DNA of 23,370 nucleotides from Gemmatimonas phototrophica. Lineage in GTDB: Bacteria; Gemmatimonadota; Gemmatimonadetes; Longimicrobiales; Gaopeijiaceae. Within the stretch, counting starts at the first letter, position 1. Every line of letters starts with the position of its first letter. The notes beneath the pieces are model-generated. The model was not told the origin of the DNA. It was given only the letters and a program-made list of their open reading frames with translations, and made no database searches. Where the stretch lies: NCBI GenBank assembly GCA_945876015.1, contig CAMCNM010000002.1, positions 1 to 23,370 on the forward strand, given 5' to 3'. Of the stretch, positions 1 to 8,904 are shown piece by piece. The position numbers and the translations under genes are program-made.

Positions 1-1102
1 CGAAGCGCGGATTGTGGTGCTCCCGCGGCTCTTTCATCGCGGCGCCGAGCCACACGAAGCAGCCCGGCGCCTTGCGCGCGAGGAACGCGAAGTCCTCTGC
101 GGCCATCCAGCGCTCCATCGGCAGCACCGCGTCCCTTCCCGCGAGCGCCTCGGAGGAGCGGCGCACGATCTCGGTCACTTCCGAGTCGTTCACCACCGGC
201 GGATAGCCCTTCACGATCCGCACGTCCACCTTGGCGCCCTGCGCCTCGAGCCCCTTGAACGCCCCCGTCACCGCGTTGGAGAGCTGCTCGCGCACTTCCT
301 CGCGGAAGTAGCGCAGCGTGCCGTGCAGCTTCACCGAGTCGGCCAGCACGTTGTTCGCGCGTCCTCCGTGGATCGTGCCGAACGTGACAACCCCGGGATC
401 CATCGGCGAGATCGAGCGCGACACCGCCTGCTGACACGCGATCACGCCCTGCGCGGCGAGCACGAGCGCGTCGATCCCCTGCTCGGGGTGGGCCGCGTGC
501 GAGCTCTTACCCTTCACCTCGACGTGGATCTCGTCCGAGCCCGCCATGATCGAGCCCTCGGCGATGAACAACTTTCCCTTCGGCAGGTGCCCGCCCACGT
601 GGAGCCCCACGATCGCATCGATCTTCTCCAGCGCGCCGTCCTCGATCATGCGCGTCGCGCCGCTCTTCCCGTCGTCGTCGAGCGCTTCCTCGGACGGCTG
701 GAAGAGGAGCCGCACGGTGCCTTTCGGAAGGCGCCCTGCGGCGCGCTCGGCCAGCAGCAGCTGCGCGGCGCCGATCAGGCCCGCGGTGTGGAAGTCGTGC
801 CCGCACGCGTGCATCACGTTCGGCACGGTCGAGCCGTAGTCGTGGTCGGGCTGCTCCTGGATGGGGAGCGCGTCCATGTCGGCGCGCAGCCCCACCACCG
901 GGCCCTTCCCGTTTTCGATGTCGGCCGTCACGCCGGTGCGTCCGACGCCCCGTTTGGGCGAGAGGCCGAGCGCGGTCAGCCGGTCGGCCACGAGCGCGGC
1001 CGTCCGATGCTCCTGGAAGGAGAGCTCGGGATGGCGATGCAGGTCGCGCCTCAGCTCCACCAGCTCGGCGGCCAGGGAACGGGCGCGATCCATCAGGGTC
1101 AT
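1..1102 (-). CDS. M20D-family amidohydrolase (N-acyl-amino-acid/hippurate hydrolase type), 3' end cut by window edge
   Basis: Zn-dependent hydrolase that by family removes acyl groups from N-acyl amino acids or related amides. The frame is open from ATG 1102 to the window edge, giving 367 visible residues of about 390-400. Near the N-terminus is a LRRDLHRHPELSFQEH segment typical of M20D. The metal-binding HACGHDFH motif puts Cys100 and His102 in place, and the QPSEE motif supplies the Glu138/Glu139 pair. Later come a GLHVGGHLP histidine, the HAAHPEQG dimerisation-domain motif and MAAEDFAFL. The last visible residues are HHNPRF, the start of the conserved C-terminal HxPxF motif, so only about 30 residues are missing. 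It is divergent from murQ across an 82-bp gap. GTG at 1114 is a possible alternative start. The exact substrate cannot be told from sequence. Confidence 0.93.
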   Translation of the reverse strand, partial: MTLMDRARSLAAELVELRRDLHRHPELSFQEHRTAALVADRLTALGLSPKRGVGRTGVTADIENGKGPVVGLRADMDALPIQEQPDHDYGSTVPNVMHACGHDFHTAGLIGAAQLLLAERAAGRLPKGTVRLLFQPSEEALDDDGKSGATRMIEDGALEKIDAIVGLHVGGHLPKGKLFIAEGSIMAGSDEIHVEVKGKSSHAAHPEQGIDALVLAAQGVIACQQAVSRSISPMDPGVVTFGTIHGGRANNVLADSVKLHGTLRYFREEVREQLSNAVTGAFKGLEAQGAKVDVRIVKGYPPVVNDSEVTEIVRRSSEALAGRDAVLPMERWMAAEDFAFLARKAPGCFVWLGAAMKEPREHHNPRF

Positions 1103-1184
1103 GTTAGCTTCTGCCACCGGTATGCCCTCGGAAGCTCATGGGGGAGACGAACATAGCAGCGACGCCCGTGGGGGCGCGAGCATC

Positions 1185-2078
1185 ATGTCCGATCCACGAC
1201 TGACCGAGCAGAGGAACCCCCGCTCGCGGGAGATCGACCGCCTTTCGGCCCCCGAAATCGCGGATCTGATCAACGCCGAGGACCGCATGGTCGCGCAGGC
1301 GGTCGGCGAGGAGCGGGAGTCCATCGCGCGCGCGATGGAGCTGGCCGTCGCGGCGTTCCGCGCGGGCGGCCGCCTCATCTATGTGGGCGCCGGCACGTCG
1401 GGCAGGCTCGGCGTGCTCGACGCCGCCGAGATGCCGCCCACCTACGGCACCGATCCGCAGATGGTCCAGGGCATCATCGCCGGAGGCATGGCCGCGCTCG
1501 TGCGCGCTCAGGAGGGCGCCGAGGACCGTCCCGAGGACGGCGCCGCCGCGATCGACGAGAAGAAGGTGGGCCCGAGCGATTTCGTGCTCGGCATCGCGAC
1601 CTCGGGGACGACGCCCTACGTGCACGGCGCGACCCGCCGCGCCCGCGAGCTCGGCGCCAGGACCGGCTTCCTCCTCTGCACCTATCCGAGCCCCGAGCTG
1701 ATCGCCGCGCACGACGTCGTGATCGCGCCGCTGGTCGGCCCCGAGGTGATCACGGGCTCCACGCGCATGAAGGCCGGCACCGCGACCAAGATGGTGCTCA
1801 ACACGATCACCACCGGCGCGATGGTGCTGATGGGCAAGGTGCTGGGGAACCTGATGGTCGATCTCCAGGTGACTTGCCAGAAGCTACAGGACCGGGGCGA
1901 GCGCATCCTGATGGAGACCACCGGGATGGAGCGCGCCGCCGCGACGACACTGCTCGAGCGCGCGGGCGGCCACGTGAAGACCGCGCTCGTCATGCATGGG
2001 CGCAACGTGACTCGCGCGGAGGCGAAGCAGCAGCTCGACGAGGCGGGCGGTGTGGTAGGGCGGGTGATTCCGCTATGA
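1185..2078 (+). CDS. murQ: N-acetylmuramic acid 6-phosphate etherase MurQ
   Basis: Cytoplasmic SIS-domain lyase that cleaves the lactyl ether of MurNAc-6-phosphate to GlcNAc-6-phosphate and D-lactate in peptidoglycan recycling. The 297 residues match the usual family length of about 300. The N-terminus reads LTEQRNPRSREIDRLS. The signature VGAGTSGRLGVLDA is followed by AEMPPTYG with catalytic-type Glu82, and EGAEDRPEDG carries the second expected acidic residue. Further SIS motifs are GIATSGTTPYV and GSTRMKAGTATKMVLN. ATG 1185 was chosen because MurQ homology begins there and a G-rich ribosome site lies just upstream; the frame is open much further upstream but only as the antisense of the M20 gene. 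The stop overlaps the anmK start by 4 bp, so the two are probably translationally coupled. Confidence 0.95.
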   Translation: MSDPRLTEQRNPRSREIDRLSAPEIADLINAEDRMVAQAVGEERESIARAMELAVAAFRAGGRLIYVGAGTSGRLGVLDAAEMPPTYGTDPQMVQGIIAGGMAALVRAQEGAEDRPEDGAAAIDEKKVGPSDFVLGIATSGTTPYVHGATRRARELGARTGFLLCTYPSPELIAAHDVVIAPLVGPEVITGSTRMKAGTATKMVLNTITTGAMVLMGKVLGNLMVDLQVTCQKLQDRGERILMETTGMERAAATTLLERAGGHVKTALVMHGRNVTRAEAKQQLDEAGGVVGRVIPL

Positions 2079-3232
2079 AAGTCGTCGGGCTCATGTCAGG
2101 CACCTCGATGGACGGCATCGACGCGGCGCTGCTCGAGATCGACGGCACGCCCGCCGACGCAGAGTGGTCGCTCCTCGCGTTCCGCTCCGACCCCTACGCC
2201 GACGAGCGCCGCGCGCTCATCAGGCAGGCGGTCGAGGGCGGCACCCCCGAGCTGCTCTGCCGCCTCCACGCCGAGCTGGGCGAATGGTTCGGCGAGGCCA
2301 CGCTCATCCTGCTCGGCGAAGCGGGTGTGGACGCCGCCGAGGTCGCGCTCATCGGCTCGCACGGCCACACCATCTGGCACATTCCGCCCAACGCGCGCCG
2401 CCGCGGCTCGACGCTCCAGCTGGGCGACGCGTCCACGCTCGCCGAGCTGACCGGCATCGACGTGGTCGCCGACTTCCGCACGCGCGACATGGCCGCGGGC
2501 GGGCAGGGCGCGCCGCTCGTTCCGTTCGCGGACCGCATCCTGTTCGCGGCGCCGGGAAAGCGCCGCGCGCTCCAGAACATCGGCGGGATGGGCAACGTGA
2601 CCTGGCTCCCCGCGCGCGGCTCGAGCGAACCGCTGCTCGCGTTCGACACCGGTCCGGGCAACGCGCTCCTGGACCTCGCCGCCGAGCGCGCCACCGAGGG
2701 CCGCCAGCGCTCCGATTTGGACGGCCGCATCGCCGCGAGCGGGCGCGTGGACGGGGTCCTGCTCGACCGCCTCATGTCAGACGCGTTCTTCAACCTGGAG
2801 CCGCCCCGCTCGACCGGCCGCGAGCGTTTCGGCCACGGGCTGATCGACGGCCTCGTGGCGAACTTGGCCGACACCAGCGAACGGACCTGGGCGAACCTCC
2901 TCGCCACGCTGACCGCGTTCACCGCGCGCAGCATCGGCGACGCGTACCGGCGCTGGGTGATCCCGCGCGGCGTGGACGAGGTGATCCTCACGGGCGGCGG
3001 CGCGCGGAATCCCACGCTCGTGCAGGCGATCCAGGCCGAGCTGGGCTCGATTCCGGTCGCGGACGAGCAGGCGCTCGGCATGAGCCCCGACGCGCGCGAA
3101 GCCGCGGCGTTCGCCGTGCTCGCGTGGGCGCATCTGCTCGGCGCTGCCGCCAGCGTGCCCGAGGCCACCGGCGCGGACGGCCCGCGCGTGCTAGGCTCAT
3201 TCACGCCGGGACGAGCCGGCGGAACGCCGTAG
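2075..3232 (+). CDS. anmK: Anhydro-N-acetylmuramic acid kinase AnmK
   Basis: ASKHA-fold sugar kinase that opens and phosphorylates 1,6-anhydro-MurNAc to MurNAc-6-phosphate, the substrate of the upstream murQ product. The N-terminus VVGLMSGTSMDGIDAALLE is diagnostic of the family. Other landmarks are GSHGHTIWHIPP, the catalytic-Asp segment VVADFRTRDMAAGGQGAPLV, LQNIGGMGNVTWLP, FDTGPGNALLD and the nucleotide-site EVILTGGGARNPTL. It is 385 residues against about 370 in E. coli, the extra being a C-terminal tail. Its ATG lies inside the murQ stop (ATGA overlap), and the membrane glycosyltransferase starts 14 bp after its stop, so all three are likely one transcript. No anhydro-muropeptide permease or lytic transglycosylase is in the window. 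Confidence 0.95.
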   Translation: MKVVGLMSGTSMDGIDAALLEIDGTPADAEWSLLAFRSDPYADERRALIRQAVEGGTPELLCRLHAELGEWFGEATLILLGEAGVDAAEVALIGSHGHTIWHIPPNARRRGSTLQLGDASTLAELTGIDVVADFRTRDMAAGGQGAPLVPFADRILFAAPGKRRALQNIGGMGNVTWLPARGSSEPLLAFDTGPGNALLDLAAERATEGRQRSDLDGRIAASGRVDGVLLDRLMSDAFFNLEPPRSTGRERFGHGLIDGLVANLADTSERTWANLLATLTAFTARSIGDAYRRWVIPRGVDEVILTGGGARNPTLVQAIQAELGSIPVADEQALGMSPDAREAAAFAVLAWAHLLGAAASVPEATGADGPRVLGSFTPGRAGGTP

Positions 3233-3246
3233 ACGCGGGAGAAGAC

Positions 3247-5004
3247 GTGGCGAAGAAGGGAAGGAACAAGGAGCGCGCAGAGCCAAAGGCGACGGCGGGC
3301 GCCACCGAATCGGCCGCACGACGCCTCCCCCTCTGGGGCATCGGCGTGCTAGTGCTCCAGCTCGCGCTCATGCTCACGGCGTTCAACCGTGCGGCGCACA
3401 ACGGCGGCGACACCGCGGGCTACGTGACGCTCGCGCACTCGATGCTCGACCGCGGCACGTACCAGGACCTTTGGCAGCCCGGTCAGCCGCCGCACACCAA
3501 GTATCCGCCCGTCTTCCCCGCGCTGCTCGCGATCGCGATCACGCTGGGCGCGAAGACCTGGGCCGCGCTCAAGGTCGTGCCCGCGCTGTTCACCACGCTG
3601 TCCGTCATGGCCGCGTACATGTGGGTCCGACAGCGCAGGGGAGATCCCTTCGGCGCGATCGTCGCGCTGCTGGTCGCCGCGTCCAACGCGGTGCTCTGGG
3701 CGAGCCACTGGGAGCTGTCCGATCCGCCGTTCGTCGCGCTCACGTTCGTCGCGCTCTGGGCGTACGACCGCGTGCGCGTGCTCACGCCGCCGCCTGACTC
3801 GAGCGCGCCGCGCCCGGACACCAGGCTCTGGCTCGCGCTGGGCGCGGTCGCGACCGGGCTCGCTTACTTCACGCGCGAGGCGGGGCTCCCGCTGCTCGTG
3901 GCCGCAGGCATCTGGCTGCTCCTCCAGAAGCGGTGGCGCGCGGCCGCCGCGATGGCCGGCGGGATCGGCGCGTTCGCTCTGGTCTGGTCGCTCCGCGCGA
4001 ATCAGGGCGCGCAGTACATGAGCGAGTTCTGGATGATCAACCCGTACGAGCCCGACCTCGGCCGCGTCTCGTTCGGCGGCCTGGCGGCCCGCGTCGCGCA
4101 GAACGCGCTGGGCTACGTGACGCGCTACGTCCCGGTCGGGTTCACGGGACTCCGCTTCGGCGTCCCCGTCATGCTGATCGGCATCGCGCTGTTCGTGCTC
4201 GCGGTCTGGGGCTGGGTGCGCCGGCTGAAGAGCCCGGGGGTCGCCGAGTTGTTCGTGCCGATGTACCTGGGCCTGATCCTGCTCTGGCCCCAGGTGTGGT
4301 CCGGCGACCGCTTCGCGCTCCCGCTCTTCCCGCTGCTCCTGTTCTACGCGGGCGAGGTGGTCGTCCAGCAGGCCCAGCGCCTGACCGATCCGCTCCCCAA
4401 GGTCGCGATTGGCCTCACGGTCGCGGTGCTCGCGATTCCCGCGCTCGGGGCGTGGACGCGTGAGGTGCGGCTCGCCGCCGGATGCAGCTCGATGGTGCGG
4501 ACGGACGGCTCGTTCGCCTGCTGGGGTCCGCGCACCAACGAGTTCGTCGAGGCCGCGCTGTGGAGCGGCGCCCACCTGCCCGACAGCGCGATCGTGCTGA
4601 CGCGGAAGCCGCGCATCTTCTACGTGGAGAGCGGGCTACCGTCGGAGACGTTCCGGTTCACCAAGGATTCGGAGCGGTTCCTGGCGTTCGCGGACTCAGT
4701 CGGAGCGCGCTACGTGCTGATGGACTACCTCGACGATGCCGCGAGCGTGTACATCGCCGAGGCGCTCATCAAGAAGGGCGGGTCATTCTGCTCCCTGCAG
4801 GGATTCGGGCCCCCCGACAAGCCGCAGACGACGATGCTCGGGATCATGCCGCCGGAGAACCGGATCGAGGCCGAGGTCAGGGAGGAGAACGGGCAGGTGT
4901 CGGTGGCGATGAAGCGGTGCCCGCCCGAGCTGACGCGGCCGACGCCCCTGACGGAGCGGTCCGGACGCACCGAGCAGATTCCGCTGCTGGTGGGATTTCG
5001 CTGA
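3247..5004 (+). CDS. GT-C fold membrane glycosyltransferase (GT39/ArnT-like)
   Basis: Multi-pass inner-membrane protein of 585 residues, probably transferring a sugar from a polyprenyl-phosphate donor on the periplasmic side. A Lys/Arg-rich cytoplasmic start (MAKKGRNKERAEPK) precedes the first hydrophobic helix (GIGVLVLQLALMLTAF). Then comes the typical first periplasmic loop with NGGDTAGYVTLA, whose Asp is the usual catalytic residue of GT-C enzymes, and TKYPPVFPALLAIAI. About nine or ten further hydrophobic stretches follow to roughly residue 410, and a soluble C-terminal domain of about 170 residues ends the protein. The start is GTG 3247, preceded by GGGAG at good spacing; the frame is open upstream only as a shadow of anmK. 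The acceptor (lipid, protein or polysaccharide) cannot be told. It ends 3 bp from the stop of the convergent gene. Confidence 0.85.
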   Translation: MAKKGRNKERAEPKATAGATESAARRLPLWGIGVLVLQLALMLTAFNRAAHNGGDTAGYVTLAHSMLDRGTYQDLWQPGQPPHTKYPPVFPALLAIAITLGAKTWAALKVVPALFTTLSVMAAYMWVRQRRGDPFGAIVALLVAASNAVLWASHWELSDPPFVALTFVALWAYDRVRVLTPPPDSSAPRPDTRLWLALGAVATGLAYFTREAGLPLLVAAGIWLLLQKRWRAAAAMAGGIGAFALVWSLRANQGAQYMSEFWMINPYEPDLGRVSFGGLAARVAQNALGYVTRYVPVGFTGLRFGVPVMLIGIALFVLAVWGWVRRLKSPGVAELFVPMYLGLILLWPQVWSGDRFALPLFPLLLFYAGEVVVQQAQRLTDPLPKVAIGLTVAVLAIPALGAWTREVRLAAGCSSMVRTDGSFACWGPRTNEFVEAALWSGAHLPDSAIVLTRKPRIFYVESGLPSETFRFTKDSERFLAFADSVGARYVLMDYLDDAASVYIAEALIKKGGSFCSLQGFGPPDKPQTTMLGIMPPENRIEAEVREENGQVSVAMKRCPPELTRPTPLTERSGRTEQIPLLVGFR

Positions 5005-5007
5005 GAG

Positions 5008-5787
5008 CTACTCTTCGTCCTCGTCTTCTTCGTCCTCGTCATCGTCTTCTTCCTCGGGATCGGCCGGCAGCGCGCCATACAGCGCCGCCATCGTGATTCC
5101 GAAGATGATGTGCTCCGCGAGCGTCTCTTCCGCCGGATCGAGCTCGTCGAGCAGATCGGCGATGAACGGGAGGCTCCGGTGGGGCGCGGCGGCTCCGAGC
5201 ATGTTGGTGAGGCCGCCGTACGGTGTCACGAGATGCTCGATGTACCCGTAGGCGGCGCCGCGCACGATCGGCGGCCCCGGAATCCGTGGCTCCAGCAGCG
5301 TGCCGTAGAGCAGCCCGCGCGCGGCTCCCGAGAGCGCCGCATCCTTGGCCAGCGTCAACAGCTCGCTCTTCTGGATCCCGCCGGACCGGAACGAGCGGAT
5401 CAGCTCGCTCACGATCGCCGCGCCGGCACCCGCCGCGCCCGCGCGCACGAGCCGCATCATTCCGGGCTTCCGTTTGTGCGGGAGTCCCTGCACGAAATGA
5501 CCGATCAGCGCGGTCGCGCCGGCCGCGATCACGGCGTCCCACGGCTCGCCGGTGGGTGATCTACGCTTCAGCGGATTGTCCACTGGTTCCTCATGAGTCG
5601 GCGTGCTGTTCCGCTCGCTGGGGTCTGGCTCTGGCCGAGGCTTCTGTGCGGCTCGCACCTTGCGGGGCGTCTCCCGCTCAGCCAGGGTGCGCACGGATGC
5701 AGGACTCGAGCCCGCCCGAGGTAGCTTTCCCCGCGCCTGCGCGATCGTGTAGCCCAGGCGATACCAGACGTTGTCCTGCTCGTCCAT
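5008..5787 (-). CDS. Hypothetical protein with Gly/Ala-rich membrane-like core and acidic tail
   Basis: I do not recognise this 259-residue protein with confidence. Residues 1-75 are charged and Pro-rich (MDEQDNVWYRLGYTIAQARG, then KPRPEPDPSERN). Four moderately hydrophobic Gly/Ala-rich stretches follow (DAVIAAGATALIGHFVQG, RAGAAGAGAAIVSELI, ALSGAARGLLYGTLLE, AEHIIFGITMAALYGAL). Together with PIVRGAAYGYIEHLVTP they recall small DUF1440/YagU-like membrane proteins, but only loosely. The last 17 residues are nearly all Asp/Glu. The start at ATG 5787 is supported by a GGAG site about 9 bases upstream; an earlier in-frame ATG at 5820 would overlap the divergent gene. It is convergent with the glycosyltransferase and divergent from the peptidase-barrel gene with 20 bp between start codons. 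Confidence 0.7.
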   Translation of the reverse strand: MDEQDNVWYRLGYTIAQARGKLPRAGSSPASVRTLAERETPRKVRAAQKPRPEPDPSERNSTPTHEEPVDNPLKRRSPTGEPWDAVIAAGATALIGHFVQGLPHKRKPGMMRLVRAGAAGAGAAIVSELIRSFRSGGIQKSELLTLAKDAALSGAARGLLYGTLLEPRIPGPPIVRGAAYGYIEHLVTPYGGLTNMLGAAAPHRSLPFIADLLDELDPAEETLAEHIIFGITMAALYGALPADPEEEDDDEDEEDEDEE

Positions 5788-5807
5788 GTCCGCTCCTACT
5801 CCCTGGA

Positions 5808-8800
5808 ATGAAGAGATCAACGGTGGCGGTGCGCGCTGACTGCGGCAAGCTCCGCGCCCCGTCCCTCCTGGCGCTGCTCGCCCTCCTCCTCTTTCCCGCC
5901 AGTGCCGCGGCCCAGGTCCCCCCCAACGAGGACTGGCGGTCGTTCGAGACCGGGCACTTCCGGGTCACGTTCCCGAACGGGCTCGAGCCGCTCGCCCGGC
6001 GCGCCGGGTGGCTCGCCGACCGTGCCTGGGGAAAGCTTTCCGCGGCCGGCATCGAGACGCCGAGCGGTCCGATCGATCTGGTGCTCACCGACCACGTGGA
6101 TCACTCGAACGGCTTCGCCGGGGTCGCCCCGCGGAAGCGCATCGTGGTCTACGCGCGCCCTCCGGTGGACGGATACGGTCTCACGTACTACGACAAGTGG
6201 ATGGAGCTTGTCATCACGCACGAGCTCACACACGTTTTTCAGTTTGAAACCGCCGGTCCCCTCGGCAGGATCCTGCGTGGCGTCTTCGGCCGCGTGCCCG
6301 TCCAGTGGCCGTTCTTCCCGAATCAGGGCACACCCGGCTGGGTCACCGAGGGTCTCGCGGTCTACTACGAGACCGCGCTCACGGAGTCCGGTCGCGCCGA
6401 GGGCACGTACCACGACATGCAACTCCGCACGGCCGCGCTCGAGGGCGCGCTCGAGGACATCGACGAGGCCTCGGGTCACTCCCCGATCTGGCCCGCGGGC
6501 GATCGGCCGTACGTGTACGGATCGCGGTTCTTCCAGTGGCTGATGACACGTCACGAGCCCGAGGCGCTCGGCGGCCTGATCGACGCGATCGCTGACCAGA
6601 CCGTCCCGTATCGGCTCAATGCCGCCGCGGAGAAGGCGCTCGGCACGTCGCTCTCCGACGAATGGCGCCTGTGGAAGGCGGAGCTCGAAACCCAGGCCGT
6701 GGCGACGCGGGCCTCGCTACAGGCACGCGCGCCCATCACGACTCCGGAGACGATCGCGGCCGACGCGTACTACGTCCTAACTCCGCGCGTCTCGCCCGAC
6801 GGCACCACGCTCGCGTTCGCACGCGCCGACGGCCTCACCGATCCGCAGGTCCGCGTCACCGCGCCCGACGGCTCCGCGTCGCGCCAGCTCGCGCGCACCA
6901 ACGACGCGTCGTTCTTCACCTGGATGCCCGACGGCTCGATCGTGGTCGCGCAGCTCGACTACGCGGATCCGTATCATCTCTATAGCGACCTGTACCGGAT
7001 CGATCCCGACGGAGGCTCGACCCGAATCACCGAGGATGCGCGCCTCGACCATCCGGCGGCCGAGCCCGACGGCCGGTCGGTCCTCGCGATCCGCAGCGCG
7101 GAGGGCACGACCGAGCTGGTCCGGGTCGATCTCGCTTTGGGCACGGTGACTCCGGTCGTGCCCAGGGATCCGGACGTGGTCTGGTCGTCCCCCGCGGCCT
7201 CGCCCGATGGCCGCTGGATCGCCGCCGCGCGCCACCGCGCCGCCCGCTCGTTCGATATCGTCATCCTGGACGCGGCCACCGGGCGCGTCGTCCAGCAGGT
7301 GACCGACGACCGGGCGGTGGATCTCGCCCCGACCTGGACGGTGGACGGCGGGTACCTGCTCTGGTCCTCCGATCGCTCCGGCATCCCGAACGTGATGGCG
7401 GTCGCGGTTGACGCGAATGGCCAGACGGGACCGGTTCGGCAGGTGACGAACATGGTGACTGGCGTCGCGTTCCCGTCGGTCGATCCCGCGATGCGCTGGA
7501 TCTACATGGCTGGGTATCACGCGAACGGCTGGGCTGTCGAGCGCGTCCCGTTCGAGCCCGCGCGCTGGCTCGATCCGTTCCCGCTCGCTCCGCTGTACGT
7601 GGACGCGATGCGCGAGCCGGGCTCCGGGTCTGCCGTCGCCACCGCCCGCGACTATCACGCCGCGAGCACCCTCGTCCCCACCTACTGGGAGCCGACCTTC
7701 CACGGCCCCCTGATCGTCAACTTCTCGGATGGTCGATCGGTCACCGTGTTCGGCCCCACGTTCGGCTTCCTGACCGAAGCGCAGGACGTGGTCGGCCGTC
7801 ACTGGATCGGGCTCGACGCGAACGTCTCGACCACCGGAGCGCAACTTCAGGGCGAGCTCGAGTATCAGTTCTCCGGCCTCGGAAATCCCGGCCTCGGCAT
7901 CCGCCTGGGCCAGCGCTGGGACGCGTCGGGCCCGCTACTCGGTCAGAAGAACGCGCCGCGGCTGGACACGCTCTACTCGCGTGAGCGTGAGCGCTTCGCG
8001 TCGGCGGGTGCCACCGTCTGGCGGCGCGGCTTCCGCGTCGCGCAGACGTTCAGCGCGAATGCCGGTCTGATCCAACGCGACGCCGAGCGCCTCGACCGCG
8101 ATCTGAATCCGAGCGTTGACTATCCGCTCGAGCGGCCCTCGACGCACCTCGGCGAGCTCCGCGGGTCCGCGTCGATCTCGACCGCGCGCGCGCACTCGTT
8201 CTCGATCTCGAAGGAGGAAGGCGCTTCGCTCTCGCTCAACCTCCGCGCGCGTCGCGAGCTCCAGCTGCCCGACAGCCTGAAGGGCGTCGCCGGCGTCGAT
8301 CGGGCGTTCCGCGAGGCGACCCTGCGCCTGCGTGCGTTCCAGCCGCTCCACCCGTTCGGGCTCGACGGCCACGTGATCGCGCTTCGCGGCAGCGCCGGAA
8401 TCGCGCGTGGTCCGGGCGCCGACCGCTTCCACTTCGACGTCGGTGGGGCGGAGGGGATGCGCGAATCCATCAGCGGCTTCGACCTGATCGGCGGCTCCTC
8501 GATGCTGTTCCCCGTGCGTGGCTACTCGAGCGGCGCGCGCGGCGGGCGCTTCGCCTGGTCGGCCGCGGCGGAGTACCGGTTCCCGATCGCGCGTGTGAAC
8601 AAGGGCATCGGCCTGGTCCCGCTCCACCTCGAGACGATCCATGCGGACGTGTTCGCGGACGCGGGCAACGCGTGGGGGCCGGAGCTGAATGCCCGCGGCT
8701 CCGCGATCGCCTCGGTGGGCGCCGAAATCTCCCTCGACCTGACCCTCTTCTTCTCCCACCCGATGCCGGTGCGGTTCGGCATCGCGGCCCCCCGGCAGGG

Positions 8801-8840
8801 GGCTCCAAGCTTCTATTTCCGCCTGGGGCCGTCCTTCTAG
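5808..8840 (+). CDS. Exported gluzincin peptidase, TolB-like propeller and C-terminal beta-barrel protein
   Basis: A 1010-residue secreted protein. Residues 1-36 form a signal peptide (hydrophobic LLALLALLLFPASAAAQ, cleavage probably after AAA). The next 300 residues are a peptidase-MA-like gluzincin domain: HELTH at 138-142 binds zinc and WVTEGLAVYYE supplies the downstream Glu ligand at 181. From about residue 320 to 580 are repeated propeller blades of the TolB/WD40 type (SPDGTTLAFAR, SPDGRWIAAARH, WSSDRSGIPNV). The last 350 residues alternate in beta-strand fashion, contain VRGYSSGARGGRFAWSAAAE and ADVFADAGNAWG as in Omp85/surface-antigen barrels, and end in Phe, as expected for BAM substrates. 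It would sit in the outer membrane with the peptidase and propeller on one side. No ribosome site precedes ATG 5808; GTG 5823 is the alternative. Confidence 0.86.
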   Translation: MKRSTVAVRADCGKLRAPSLLALLALLLFPASAAAQVPPNEDWRSFETGHFRVTFPNGLEPLARRAGWLADRAWGKLSAAGIETPSGPIDLVLTDHVDHSNGFAGVAPRKRIVVYARPPVDGYGLTYYDKWMELVITHELTHVFQFETAGPLGRILRGVFGRVPVQWPFFPNQGTPGWVTEGLAVYYETALTESGRAEGTYHDMQLRTAALEGALEDIDEASGHSPIWPAGDRPYVYGSRFFQWLMTRHEPEALGGLIDAIADQTVPYRLNAAAEKALGTSLSDEWRLWKAELETQAVATRASLQARAPITTPETIAADAYYVLTPRVSPDGTTLAFARADGLTDPQVRVTAPDGSASRQLARTNDASFFTWMPDGSIVVAQLDYADPYHLYSDLYRIDPDGGSTRITEDARLDHPAAEPDGRSVLAIRSAEGTTELVRVDLALGTVTPVVPRDPDVVWSSPAASPDGRWIAAARHRAARSFDIVILDAATGRVVQQVTDDRAVDLAPTWTVDGGYLLWSSDRSGIPNVMAVAVDANGQTGPVRQVTNMVTGVAFPSVDPAMRWIYMAGYHANGWAVERVPFEPARWLDPFPLAPLYVDAMREPGSGSAVATARDYHAASTLVPTYWEPTFHGPLIVNFSDGRSVTVFGPTFGFLTEAQDVVGRHWIGLDANVSTTGAQLQGELEYQFSGLGNPGLGIRLGQRWDASGPLLGQKNAPRLDTLYSRERERFASAGATVWRRGFRVAQTFSANAGLIQRDAERLDRDLNPSVDYPLERPSTHLGELRGSASISTARAHSFSISKEEGASLSLNLRARRELQLPDSLKGVAGVDRAFREATLRLRAFQPLHPFGLDGHVIALRGSAGIARGPGADRFHFDVGGAEGMRESISGFDLIGGSSMLFPVRGYSSGARGGRFAWSAAAEYRFPIARVNKGIGLVPLHLETIHADVFADAGNAWGPELNARGSAIASVGAEISLDLTLFFSHPMPVRFGIAAPRQGAPSFYFRLGPSF

Positions 8841-8904
8841 CAGCCCTCCCCGTACAAACACCGAAACGATCCTCAGTTCCGGGTGTATTGAGCAGTCCGC
8901 CACT

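Noticed and set aside
14..1156. Long plus-strand open frame opposite the amidohydrolase
   Set aside because: The minus strand encodes a clear M20D enzyme with all metal motifs; the plus frame is an Arg/His-rich shadow with no recognisable domain.
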